64,000 nucleotides of DNA from Xiphias gladius (taxonomy: Eukaryota > Chordata > Actinopteri > Istiophoriformes > Xiphiidae), in contig NC_053413.1 of NCBI RefSeq assembly GCF_016859285.1, positions 15,581,501 to 15,645,500 on the forward strand, read 5' to 3'. Under the pieces are notes generated by a model. That model worked only from the letters and a program-made list of their open reading frames with translations. It was not told the DNA's origin and made no database searches. This document shows, piece after piece, positions 22,575 to 33,866 of the stretch. Each line of letters opens with the position of its first letter. Within the stretch, counting starts at the first letter, position 1. The position numbers and the translations under genes are program-made.

Positions 22575-25500
22575 ACACGTAGACAACCTTAGATGTGTCT
22601 CCATTAAAGGATCAATACGAGAGTTGTAGCTCATACCATTGGTAATGAGACAGAATGTTTGAGACCAATGTTTGATCTCTAAATTCTTAATTTGGGCGCT
22701 ATAGTACTGTGAAACACAAAAGAAAAACTGCTGCATTAAAGTGGTTAAACACACAAATATATCTGAAATTCAAATCTTAATTTTAAATAATACCTTATCA
22801 AGTAAGTCCTCAATGCAATTTAATCTATGCTCTCCACACTCTTAGTTTGACTCAGAATTCATTACGTTACAAGATGATCTCATTTTAAAGAATCAATGAG
22901 CAGTGTAGCATTCAGTACCACTTCAAAGAAGCTAAATTTTACAGTCAAAATTCAGATTATTAAATCCACAGCAATGTCCTGCGTGTATTGAACAGCTCTC
23001 ATTTAGACCAACCCTCAAATCAACGCATCAAAATAAATTAAAAACGATGCCAAACTTCAAAACACCTCACATTAAGTGATCTGGGACCAGCCCACTGCAA
23101 ACAAAGCCAGTTATTCAGCTGACGATAAGAAAAAAAAAAAAAAAAAAAACGATGAGGAAAGCAGAGAATATAATACAAGAAAAACTGTTTGGTTTGTACC
23201 TTTGCAGATGCAAGATGAAAGTGCCGTCACTGTCTCTTCTTTCTCCTGTGCTCAGATGCTCTGGCATATGGAAGTGTGCCCGCGAGCGTGTATTTTCACC
23301 GTGGGAGGGTGAAAGCATGTATCGCCAGCTGAGCCTGTGAGTATGCACACACTTGAGTTCCCTCGCCCGATGCACAGCCTTTCCCTAGAGCGGGAATGTG
23401 TGGATTCAAGTCAAAGGGGGCGTGTGTGTGTGTACGTCTACACTGATCTGCAAACTGAATGCAGACCTAAGCATAAAAGCGGATCTTGCCTGTGTCCTTC
23501 CTACAGACATGCTAGTGATTACCACACTGTTCCACTGCTCCCCCCCAAGGGCACAACACAACCACTAGGACAGGTGGACAGGGAAACACACGCATGCACG
23601 CACTCGCACACAAACTCCAGACCTGATTGGTATGAAGGAGCTAACGTACGGAGGGGAGGGGCTTGGTGAATTCGTTATAATTCAATGTCATTTATTCAAC
23701 CAATAGGAGCTCAGCACATGGGTAAGCGTATAGGAATGAATGAGATGAAGATTCATAGAAGCTCAGTGAGCTGCAGCTAATCTAAAAAGAAAACTACGTT
23801 CCAAAACAAAATCAGTTCCAGGATTGGAAAAGATTACTAGATTAAATTAGATGTCAGATTAGTGTGAAATTGTTTTGCATCACGAAGCAAACGCTGTTTC
23901 ACTTTCATAAGACACATTACATCAATATATTAGATTAGAAATAAGAAAAATTAATAAAATAAATGCAATCAAAGCCATAAACTTGATACATTTTCATGGT
24001 TTTGATTGCATTTAATTATGTGTGAGGAATGGTATGATGGTAGACATTATAATTGTACGGTATTTCGTTTGTTAGTTTGTCTGAGAAGCTGTTTCCCTAC
24101 CTCTTCTTGTTTTGACAGCAGTTCAAGGCAGAGATGGAGGGCCGCACAAGTTTCACTAGAAAGTTCACTGGTCTCTTTGGCTTTTAGTAGAAGAGGTGCA
24201 GCCAATCCTGTGAAAAAGAAAAAAAAAAGATGATAATTGCAGATTTATATTAACTTAAAATGTATACAATATTATAAAAAGGCTGCAGCTAACAATTATT
24301 TTCATAATTTTTGAACTTTTCGACAATCATTTTTATGATTGTCGAATCTTATTAGTTTACTATATAAAATGTAAGAATAAAGGGAAAAATGCTATTCAGT
24401 TTCCAGAATCCAGAATGAACTCTTGTCCCATCAACAGTCCAAAACCCAAAGATTTGCAATTTACACTGATATATAACAGAGTAAAGCAGCAAATCCTCAC
24501 ATTTGAGAGGTGGGAAACCATAAATGTTTGCCATTTAACTATGAAAACCAACTTAAATAAATAATCTATTATACAAATCACTGATGATAAATGTTCTACT
24601 GATTAATTGACTAATCATTTCAGCACTAGTGTTAATACAGTTAATACAGTGTTCAAAAATACACTGTCACATACCAGTGCAGTTAGTACAGAGTCTGGGA
24701 CACTTACCAAAATTCTCTTCGTTCTTCACCATGGATAGAAATATTGACACTTCACTCTCCAGTTTCTGCTGGAAAGTACTGGCTGTCTGCCGGAGTACAG
24801 AACAGAGGCACTTTAAACAGCGGAATCCTCACAGCTCAAAAAAAAATTGACAACCAATGGATGTTTAAAATTATACACGGTTGAAACAGAAGCACAGAAT
24901 GGCATCGCTTCCCTACATGATACTACACCTTTAAAAAAATTTGAACTTCATCTTACCTGAACTGCCTGTGTCAGGTTCCCCACTGCCACACCACCATCGC
25001 CGTCATCATCATTGATAATCTGTTCTTGGGTGCAGTGACGAGCGCCATAGGACGAGTGTGCCTCAATAGCATCTATCCATTTCTAAGTGGAAAAATACAT
25101 TTACATATTTATCTACTCGTGCAGGCAACACTCAGCCAAATCCGTCAGATTATTCAGGGAGGTGAGGGTACAGCAACAGCGTAGAAGGTGAATCACATCT
25201 CACTTTTCTTGTTGCCACTGAATGTGTCTTTGAGGGGACCTTAAAATGATGCACAGTGTCATCAAGGCACCTGACCATGAATAAGCAATGGTCCCATGGT
25301 TTGACCTGGAATGACAAACAGGAAATCAGTTATGGCCACGCTTGCTGCACTGGATGTCAAAATCATCATCATGTCATAAGTGCAATGGGATCACAAGTGA
25401 AACATCTAAGGACTCAGAATACTTTTGTAGTCATGAAGGTTGATCCGTTACAGTGAGCCTCTAACCTCTTCTACCTACCATGCAGTAGGCTTGTGTTAGA

Positions 25501-28500
25501 AACGTAGATCCCTGTTTTCTGACACCTGCCAGTGCGTCAGCCCTAGAAAAAGAAAGAGATGAAGGAGCACACAGACACCAGACACACTATATAAAATAAA
25601 ACTCAGCAGTAGTCTACATACACTACAGATGTAGTCACTGTTTACAGTTCTACTTTTCACTGCATGCTTGGTGAACTACAACTGATCATTTCATCTCCAA
25701 CAAGAATTGTTTGGAAGAAATGAGATTTGCTTTTCTTTCAGCCACTGCAAAAGACAAGGCATTATCTGGTTAAACCTGTTTTTTTTTTTCTTTTTTAAAC
25801 ACGGTCGTAAAGGATGGAGTAATAAGAGAGAGACTTCTATCATGGCTAACAGCCTATTTACAGTATATACAATATACTATACACGCACAGTACATGCTAT
25901 AATATTTTACTTGCAACGACTGCATACAGAAAAAGTTATCTTACTGTCTGGGGTACCAGGAGAGAGTTCCATCCTCAATTACAACCCAGTGGGATCGCCA
26001 TCCAAGAAACCGTGAACTCTGTCAGAAACACACAAAGTCAACAACAGATAATCTATGTAGTAATGGTGCTTAATATATCATGTAGAAGGGGAGAACATTT
26101 TTTTATTTTAAACTTTTGTATTACTGATCTCATTTTTTAATATTCAAAGCAAACTAATAAACTCACGAAATACATTGAATAATGTTTGTATTTGACTTTT
26201 TGTATAAAATAATGATGACACTGTGTGTTGACTAATGGGAAAGAAGTTGAGTCTACGCGATCAACTGTGGGGGAGTCTGAACAAAAACATTCCCTGACTT
26301 GTTAAGAGTAGACAAGAATACACTTCACCATCTGGGTACCTTCCAAAGAGGGCCATCAATCTTCTGCACCCCACTGTTGACATCCTTTATGGGAAAAAAT
26401 ATAATTCTCAGACTTTGTGTACAGACAGAACCTGATTGACGGTGCTGAAGAGTTTTTGGTGAGATCAGAAACGCTCAACTGAGTTATTTTGTATTACACT
26501 AAAAACGTATAGTTTCAGAGGTAAATATTTTTTTAATTTACTTAACAGCTTAGTGCCTAGCCTTTTTTAAATTCCCACCGTGACTGCGCTGAAGCTATGC
26601 CAGGCTTTTCAGACATCCAAGCAAGAGCAAGGACTGCTGACGTGCAAGGCTTTTCCTCCACAGTTGCCAGACCTCAAGTGAACATGTACAGATAGATGTG
26701 AAAAGAGAAAATGCAGAAAGACAGTTGTGTGCACCTATATTTAGGCCAGTCGCAGGATAGCAAAGACCACTTTGTTCTAAAAGAGAAAATTCAAACATCA
26801 AATCTGTGATTAAGGTGCTGAGCACACCAAGTGCTGACTCTCAGTACAGAAATTGAGTTATTAGTTTATGGAGTGCCCAGGATTGGAGCGTTTACTCCTC
26901 TGGGAAACATGAACAAGGTCAGTGAATTTTGACAGAAATCTGTTCATTAGATTTTTATTTTTCCTCGCTAAATTCTAGCCTGATGGTGGTGTGAGAGGAG
27001 AAGCCAGAAGATTACCAAAATAATCAAAGGAATAAATCAATCATCCCTTGTGGACCATGAATCAAAAACCAGATTTAATACTAATCTGGTCTCAGGTTGA
27101 TAGCTCTAGTTGGACAGTGAACATAGACACACACATTCAATCTTGGCATTACATGTCAAAAATGTGCAACAGTGCCTTTAACGTTTGCATGAGCAGGCCT
27201 CATAATTCAAAAGGAAGTGGAAGATTTAATTAGTAGTTATCTGCCCTCACCTTGTCTTGATAGGCTGCTAGAGTGTGTTTCAGTTCATCACTACGAACCA
27301 GGTCCAATACTGTCTGGTCTAAAACATCATCAGCCGTACAAGCAAATTATTATGCACATTTAGACACAGCTGAGGAAGAAAACTAGCAGAACATAGTATT
27401 TACCATTTATATGGATATTAAACTGCTTTCAATACCAATGGTGACTCCAAAACAACTATCCTGAACATTACTGAACTAATGAAACTTTTAGTCAGAAGAA
27501 TAAAGCATGATGCTGAGAACAAGATAAGTGATGTACCGTTGTTGTTCTTGATATTAGGGCAGGCTCCAGACTTGAGCAGCTTTAAAATGCACTGCTTCTG
27601 CCCTCTGTAGGCTGCACAGTGTAAGGGTGTGTTACCCACCGAATCCCTGCAGTGAATATTTGGAGCTTCCTTTCCACTGAGCTGAAGAACAGAAGATGGT
27701 TGAGCCACAGAAAACAGCTTAACAGCTTTTCAGACTGGACAGTCTCCACCGGTTTGCAATAAAATACATCAGATCATCAGAACAGTTGGCGCACATTATC
27801 TTGTATGTGTGTGTGAGAGGAGAAGCCAGAAGATTACCAAAATAATCAAAGGAATAAATCAATCATCCCTTGTGGACCATGAATCAAAAACCAGATTTAA
27901 TACTAATCTGGTCTCAGGTTGATAGCTCTAGTTGGACAGTGAACATAGACACACATTCAATCTTGGCATTACATGTCAAAAATGTGCAACAGTGCCTTTA
28001 ACGTTTGCATGAGCAGGCCTCATAATTCAAAAGGAAGTGGAAGATTTAATTAGTAGTTATCTGCCCTCACCTTGTCTTGATAGGCTGCTAGAGTGTGTTT
28101 CAGTTCATCACTACGAACCAGGTCCAATACTGTCTGGTCTAAAACATCATCAGCCGTACAAGCAAATTATTATGCACATTTAGACACAGCTGAGGAAGAA
28201 AACTAGCAGAACATAGTATTTACCATTTATATGGATATTAAACTGCTTTCAATACCAATGGTGACTCCAAAACAACTATCCTGAACATTACTGAACTAAT
28301 GAAACTTTTAGTCAGAAGAATAAAGCATGATGCTGAGAACAAGATAAGTGATGTACCGTTGTTGTTCTTGATATTAGGGCAGGCTCCAGACTTGAGCAGC
28401 TTTAAAATGCACTGCTTCTGCCCTCTGTAGGCTGCACAGTGTAAGGGTGTGTTACCCACCGAATCCCTGCAGTGAATATTTGGAGCTTCCTTTCCACTGA

Positions 28501-29924
28501 GCTGAAGAACAGAAGATGGTTGAGCCACAGAAAACAGCTTAACAGCTTTTCAGACTGGACAGTCTCCACCGGTTTGCAATAAAATACATCAGATCATCAG
28601 AACAGTTGGCGCACATTATCTTGTATGTGTGTGTGAGAGGGAGAGTCTTGGATATAAACTCGCCACCTCCTGACTGTGCCTGAGACCTTTTGGACCCTCA
28701 ACTATTAAGTCAAATACGTTTGACTACAACCTAGGAGTAGACAAATACAACCATAATTCTGTAAATGGAGCTGGTTAACAATGGCAATGTGGAAAGAGAA
28801 AAATGCAAATTCTTTCATTACATTTGTGGTCAATTATGTTAAGTATTAAACTTCAATTGTTATCAAATCAAGAAGGACGCTCTCAAGATAGAATATACAG
28901 ATATTCTGCCAAGGCTCAACAAAATGTCAGATGCTAACCAATTTTGACAGATTTGCGATGTCCCCCTCTCTAGCTGCGTCCAGGAGCTTGTCCTCCCGCC
29001 GCCTTTTCTCCCTCCTCTCTGCGGCTGAATAAAACAAACCCTATTTGAGAACCAGGGCAGCCGATCTACAGTAATGAGAAGCCATCAGCCAATATTCCCA
29101 TCATTTCATACCTTCCAGCATTGTAATGATTTCATCATCCTCTGTGACATCCTTAGGGATTTGAGCTGTTCCATTGATTATGTTGGCACAGGCATCATAC
29201 CGCAGGAGCAACAGGACAATCTCCTTAAGGGTCCAAAAGTTAAAAGAGAAAAAGAAAAAAAAAGACCATTAGTTGACATCACTCAAAAGATTCAACTGGA
29301 GGGAAGTAGTTATTTGGTGGAGTCTGTGGTGGTGATTCCAAATGACATTAGTTTGGCTAGAAACAAGTTGCACTATACCACAAGTTACAAGGCAGATAGT
29401 ATCTCTGAGCGGGCAGGGAAGCAGTTCCATTTTTATGTCTTGTACCTTTCTTCCAGTGTAGGCGGCTTTATGCAGGGGTGTGTCACCCATGGTGTCCTGC
29501 AAATTCACATCGGCACCTGCCTGCAAAATATGTTCCACGCGGTCAATTTCACCGGCGGCAAATGCGTACTGAACACACTGTACGGAGCAATGTGAACACC
29601 AGCCCTCACCTTGAGCAACTCCTCCACAACATCCCTGCGTCCAAAGTAACAGGCCAGATGGAGGGGCGTCCATCCTGGGCTGACTTTAGAGCTAGCTACA
29701 GTGACCAAAAAAAAAAAAAAGGGAAAATGAACAGTCTCCGAGCTACCTGAAGTCTTGCTAGCTAGCCGGCGGGTAATGGCATCTCATTTTCACTACGTAC
29801 ATCTGCAGTTGACGTTGAGAGAGCTGCTTTGGTCGATCCTCGACTGAAGGAGCCCCTGAATGTGAGAGCGACTGCCCTCTTTGGCATAGAGGAGAAGCTG
29901 GTCCTCAAGCGTGTCCGCCTCCAT
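10658..29924 (-). CDS. osbpl1a: Oxysterol-binding protein-like 1A (ORP1L), 27 distinct coding exons
   Basis: ORP1L is a late endosome/lysosome cholesterol sensor: ankyrin repeats bind Rab7, a PH domain binds phosphoinositides, an FFAT motif binds VAP on the ER, and the ORD binds sterol. Exons in transcript order: 29924-29801, 29695-29610, 29520-29446, 29223-29112, 29024-28939, 28501-28357, 28138-28071 (this pair repeated at 27681-27537 and 27318-27251), 26384-26340, 26018-25945, 25542-25479, 25305-25204, 25082-24957, 24786-24708, 24207-24101, 19064-18896, 16687-16495, 14346-14271, 13747-13613, 13342-13245, 13107-12925, 12830-12723, 12419-12290, 12090-11964, 11867-11751, 11560-11437, 11351-11261, 10760-10658. 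Without the duplications this is 968 residues (human 950). Visible domains: ankyrin repeats about 49-210; PH about 241-345; coiled coil to about 475; FFAT-like DDFYDAES about 480-487; ORD about 555-968 with the signature EQVSHHPP at 665-672. The second duplication shifts the frame, so the sequence as given would not make a full ORD. Confidence 0.93.
11437..12090 (-). CDS. osbpl1a: osbpl1a ORD exons after the frameshifted exon
   Basis: Exons 12090-11964 (KRKVCAMYGKWTECLY), 11867-11751 (AETVQVIPGSELIWKI) and 11560-11437 (RPDIRAMENGDI) encode the C-terminal part of the sterol-binding domain. They are intact, have normal splice sites and read in the human frame. They have not decayed, which argues against an old loss of function caused by the upstream 40-bp duplication. 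Confidence 0.9.
12290..12419 (-). CDS. osbpl1a: osbpl1a ORD exon carrying a 40-bp duplication (frameshift)
   Basis: Splice sites are normal (acceptor TTTGGCAG before 12419, donor GTATTG after 12290). The exon should be 90 bp and read TGERCSMTFKHCGLFGKELH in the family frame. It is 130 bp because the segment 12311-12350 is repeated exactly at 12351-12390. Because 40 is not a multiple of 3, the frame changes after about residue 775 and reaches TAA about 11 codons later, so about 180 residues of the ORD would be lost. Flanking exons on both sides are intact. Confidence 0.9.
12311..12390. repeat. Exact 40-bp tandem duplication inside an exon
   Basis: The two units, 12311-12350 and 12351-12390, are identical (TCCACTTTATGGAGC... 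to ...CCACAGTGCT). No simple-sequence tract lies next to them that would explain slippage. The duplication lies wholly within an osbpl1a coding exon. Confidence 0.98.
16762..18185. repeat. Two tandem ~712-bp units inside an osbpl1a intron
   Basis: Copy A (about 16762-17473) and copy B (about 17474-18185) share the same order of blocks. Their last ~265 bp (17207-17473 and 17918-18185) are nearly identical, ending CTGATGCAACTACCGTGCAT in both, while the first halves match only in patches (for example CTCCTCCCTAGCTA-type and AGAGCTGCA-type stretches). Copy A holds a poly-A run at 17171-17201 and copy B an AT repeat near 17784-17801. I do not recognise the family. No coding potential is seen. Confidence 0.8.
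18389..18434. repeat. (CA)23 microsatellite
   Basis: This is a perfect CA run inside the osbpl1a intron between the exons at 19064-18896 and 16687-16495. Confidence 0.95.
18896..19064 (-). CDS. osbpl1a: osbpl1a coiled-coil exon ending in the FFAT-like motif
   Basis: The exon reads WSLKLEQEVEKNKALTEALQ, the heptad-rich segment just before the FFAT motif in ORP1L, and ends LTEDDFYDAES. The last codon is split with the next exon (16687), which continues with more Ser/Glu/Asp. Phe-Tyr-Asp-Ala at FFAT core positions 2-5 is the part that contacts the VAP MSP domain. Position 1 is Asp, where the consensus has Glu, and the acidic flank is retained. Confidence 0.88.
19065..24100 (-). other. Largest osbpl1a intron (about 5 kb)
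   Basis: The intron separates the N-terminal ankyrin/PH/coiled-coil exons from the exons for the coiled-coil end and the ORD. It contains A-tracts at 19602-19624, 22542-22573 and 23131-23149. Two locally GC-richer blocks lie at about 21250-21460 and 23190-23670. In mammals a short ORP1 isoform starts from an internal promoter, so an alternative first exon could lie here, but none can be proven from the sequence. Confidence 0.5.
24281..24632. mobile_element. Non-autonomous DNA transposon-like repeat common in teleosts
   Basis: The left end (GGCTGCAGCTAACAATTATT at 24281) is complementary to the right end (about 24605-24632, ACTAATCATTTCAGCACTAG). Internal phrases such as CAACAGTCCAAAACCCAAAG and GCAGCAAATCCTCACATTTG match a repeat I have seen widely in fish genomes. 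It is about 350 bp with no coding capacity and lies in the osbpl1a intron between 24708 and 24207. The family name is not certain. Confidence 0.7.
27251..27681 (-). CDS. osbpl1a: osbpl1a ankyrin exon pair, second copy in transcript order
   Basis: Exons 27681-27537 and 27318-27251 encode SVGNTPLHCAAYRGQKQC, KLLKSGACPNIKNNN and QTVLDLVRSDELKHTLAAYQ, a third ankyrin repeat and its tail. The downstream exon (26384) joins in phase. The pair is 213 bp with entry and exit phase 0, so including both copies adds exactly 71 codons without a stop. The TPLHCAAYRG core is intact in both copies. Confidence 0.85.
28071..28501 (-). CDS. osbpl1a: osbpl1a ankyrin exon pair, first copy in transcript order
   Basis: Exons 28501-28357 and 28138-28071 look identical to the pair at 27681-27251. 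Upstream, the exon 29024-28939 (EDKLLDAAREGDIANLSKL) ends in phase 0 and joins directly to LSGKEAPNIHCRDS, matching the human order. Only one copy is expected from the mammalian gene. Confidence 0.88.
29446..29924 (-). CDS. osbpl1a: osbpl1a first three coding exons (first ankyrin repeats)
   Basis: The start is set at the ATG 29924-29922, giving MEADTLEDQLLLYAKEGSRS, which aligns with the human N-terminus. Exon 1 ends in AGAT before GTACGT. Exon 2 begins after a T-rich tract and CACTGTAG (29696) and encodes GWTPLHLACYFGRRDVVEEL. Exon 3 encodes DTMGDTPLHKAAYTGRK. Length from the conserved Asn-Cys to Gly-Trp matches human exactly, which supports the exon 1-2 junction. Confidence 0.88.
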
Positions 29925-30400
29925 TGCCGCTTGACTTGCTTCGGCCCGATAGTAAAGTTAACTGGCGCCAAATCCCCGTCGACGGTATTCAGCGCAAAAG
30001 CTGCGCTGTCAGGTGGAAATACGAGCGTTCAGGGCGAACAGAGCTTCTCGACGGCAAAATAAGTATTTGGCGCAACTTCAAATGTCGAGTAATTCGTCCA
30101 CATGGTAGGTCAACCTGTTCATTCGGCCCGTTTGACTGTCTTTTAGCTCGGATGTGGAGGGGAAGCTGATTTTTAAAGCGTAAACCGACAACGCAACATT
30201 CACAAAGGGTGCGGGCCGAACTTACCGGACCACTAACTTTGAACTTTTAATTCACCCAAATAACACAGACTTTGGTCCGGTTCGGCCGGAGAGAGAGACA
30301 CACAAGACTTTACAGCCGAAATCTGATCACTTCAATCAGCTGTCAGCCGTTGGCAGCCATCATGTGACCAGGCAGCTGCCGAACGGGTCTAAGCAGGGAC
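29925..30400 (-). promoter_or_regulatory. osbpl1a: osbpl1a 5' UTR and promoter region
   Basis: The sequence upstream of the osbpl1a ATG is CpG-rich (several CG dinucleotides per line between 29925 and 30380) and contrasts sharply with the AT-rich DNA beyond it. No TATA box is clear. Open frames here on the + strand reflect the CpG-rich composition only. Confidence 0.55.
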
Positions 30401-30406
30401 GTAGCT

Positions 30407-31964
<1,558 letters not shown>

Positions 31965-32268
31965 CAGAAATCTGAACACCGGATAAAGCCAGGATAAAAA
32001 TTCCTATTTCATTTTATTAACATATTGGTCAAATGTTTTTACAGAGGGGGTTTTGGTTCTCACTTTTTATCACTTTATAAATCAGAAAATGCTGTCAACA
32101 GCCACAGAAAATCCATTTTCGCCATGTTTTTATGAATAAAATATTATAATACTTAGACTATGAATGATATATGAACAAACCCCTCTGTAAAAACCTTCAG
32201 AATATACAGAATATAGGAATAAAACTGGAAAGTTTGGTGTATCTATGCTACTAAAGTTGAGATTTCTG
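31965..32268. repeat. Palindromic fold-back element (MITE-like)
   Basis: The left arm (31965-32060) contains CAGAAATCT, ACACC, ATTCCTAT and TTTTTACAGAGGGGG. The right arm (32172-32268) contains the complements in reverse order, AACCCCTCTGTAAAAA, ATAGGAAT, GGTGT and AGATTTCTG. The arms are imperfect, with about 110 bp between them. There is no coding capacity. Confidence 0.7.
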
Positions 32269-33706
32269 GCTCAGTATTAAAAAAAAATAATTTTGAGAAA
32301 ATGGCCTTTAAACGTATGTATTGTAAAATTCCTTACATTTTAATTAGAAACCACTATTTAAAGACACTATATCTGATATAAAGGAAATGACCTAATTTGG
32401 ATCCGATGACATTGTGCAGGAGAGAAAGAGCTTCACAACGATAACTGTGATGACTTGTTGCAGACAATGATCGTGGTACCACATGTTGCGTTAGTATAAC
32501 AAATCTGGATAAAACAGAGACACAGATGCAGAGAAACTGACAGGAGTCGACCAAAAGTTCAAAAAGATAATGTTTTTACCGGAAAGCCAAGTGGTCATAC
32601 ACAGGTAGTCAGTCTAATACAGACAAACAATAACAGTCAGGGAATAGGCAAAACTCCAAGAACCAAAACACAAGGCAAAGCCTTGAATCATGGAATCCTA
32701 CACGAGACCAGTGCTGGAAAGCGATGCACACACGAAGTAGACAAGACAGGGGAGTATATATACAGGGTCGACTGACAGGAAACACCCCCATGGATTGAAT
32801 GCAGGTGTTCTCTTTGTCCTTTAAAACACAATAGTTTCTACATTTTATTTGTTAACATATCGCAATCAGTCGTTATTATTATTGGTAACATAGTTAATTA
32901 CAGTGGATCGGAAGTTATGGAAACACTGCTGCAGACGTTAATCAAAGCATATTCATCAAATCACGTCTAGAGAGGGAAAGAAGCGCACTGGGCTAGTTCC
33001 TGCTAATTAGCATGGCAATTATTGTAAGCTGTCACAGTTCTTAAGCAACGGGGTGGACTGTGTGTGCTCCAGAGCATAATCCCTCACAAATTACAAGATA
33101 ATGGAGGCAAAGAGAGGCCAGTGCTTCAAAAGGAACCAAAAGATAGAATCCCCAGCAGGGACATTTTAGGGACAGGCAGCGAGAGAGAGACAGCGAGCGA
33201 GGGAAAGGTAGGGGAAGGAAGTACAACATGTATTCCCCTCACATAGAGCTGTCTGATTAGGAGAAGGCTTTTTTGACTGCTAAAGTAAAGTAAAGTGACT
33301 GGCTACAAAGGAAACAGGTCTGACAAAACTATTAGAAGATAATAGCTAATAATAAATCCCCTGCGAGTCCACCATATTTCATGATGTGCAGCATGAGCTC
33401 AGTGGATGGTTCAGCCAATAACCACAGCTCTATAGTCCTTCTCTCTCCTTGAGTCTAACATATGGCATGCTTACCTATGTTGCTAATCACAGTATTGCAA
33501 TATAAGCTTATTCTAACTGGGATTCACTAATTATAATGCTGTTTAGGCGCCCTGGAAGTCTCAGAAGGCTAATTGCCAAAAAAGCAGGCAGCACTGTGCA
33601 GGAAAACAGTCTAGTGCAGCGTTTTATATATTCAGTACATCATTATTATATTTTACATTCAGCGTGATAGGACAAACTGTATAACACTGCAGTTAGTTTC
33701 GTTGTG
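32269..33706. other. Intergenic, no gene seen
   Basis: This is non-coding DNA. No protein with recognisable similarity appears in any frame. A purine-rich GAGAGAGACAGCGAGCGAGG block lies near 33181-33200. Confidence 0.55.
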
Positions 33707-33866
33707 TCCCCTCATTAAATGCCCTTTACACCCACACAGGTGTCTTCACCTGCTCAGGGTGAAGTTGGGTGGAGCCATGCTGTCATTAAATGAGGTCACC
33801 AAACTTAATGAACCATTAAGAGAAATATAAAGGTATTAAGGTGTCTTCCACCCAAACAGGTGCAAC
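33707..33866 (-). repeat. Interspersed repeat, right member of an inverted pair
   Basis: Read on the minus strand it gives TTGCACCTGTTTGGGTGG, AAGTTTGGTGACCTCATTTA, GGCTCCACCCAACTTCA and ATTTAATGAGG, the same block order as 30781-30956 on the plus strand. The two are about 2.8 kb apart. Confidence 0.65.

Larger units (their letters stand above)
26991..28632. repeat. osbpl1a: ~820-bp tandem duplication carrying two ankyrin exons
   Basis: Copy 1 is 26991-27812 and copy 2 is 27813-28632. By eye they differ only by one CA unit in a short ACACACAC stretch (about 27126 against 27948), giving offsets of 822 then 820 bp. The break occurs within the short homology GTGTGAGAGG, present at the start, middle and end. 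Each copy holds one 145-bp and one 68-bp osbpl1a exon with intact splice sites. Confidence 0.97.

Noticed and set aside
23190..23670. An extra osbpl1a exon in the GC-richer block of the large intron
   Set aside because: No frame there matches ORP1, and the flanking exons (24101 and 19064) already join in phase without a missing piece.
27418..28528. Two identical 96-residue ankyrin proteins as separate small genes
   Set aside because: Both are internal exons of osbpl1a with splice sites; the apparent start lies in intron and the C-terminal half is intron read-through.
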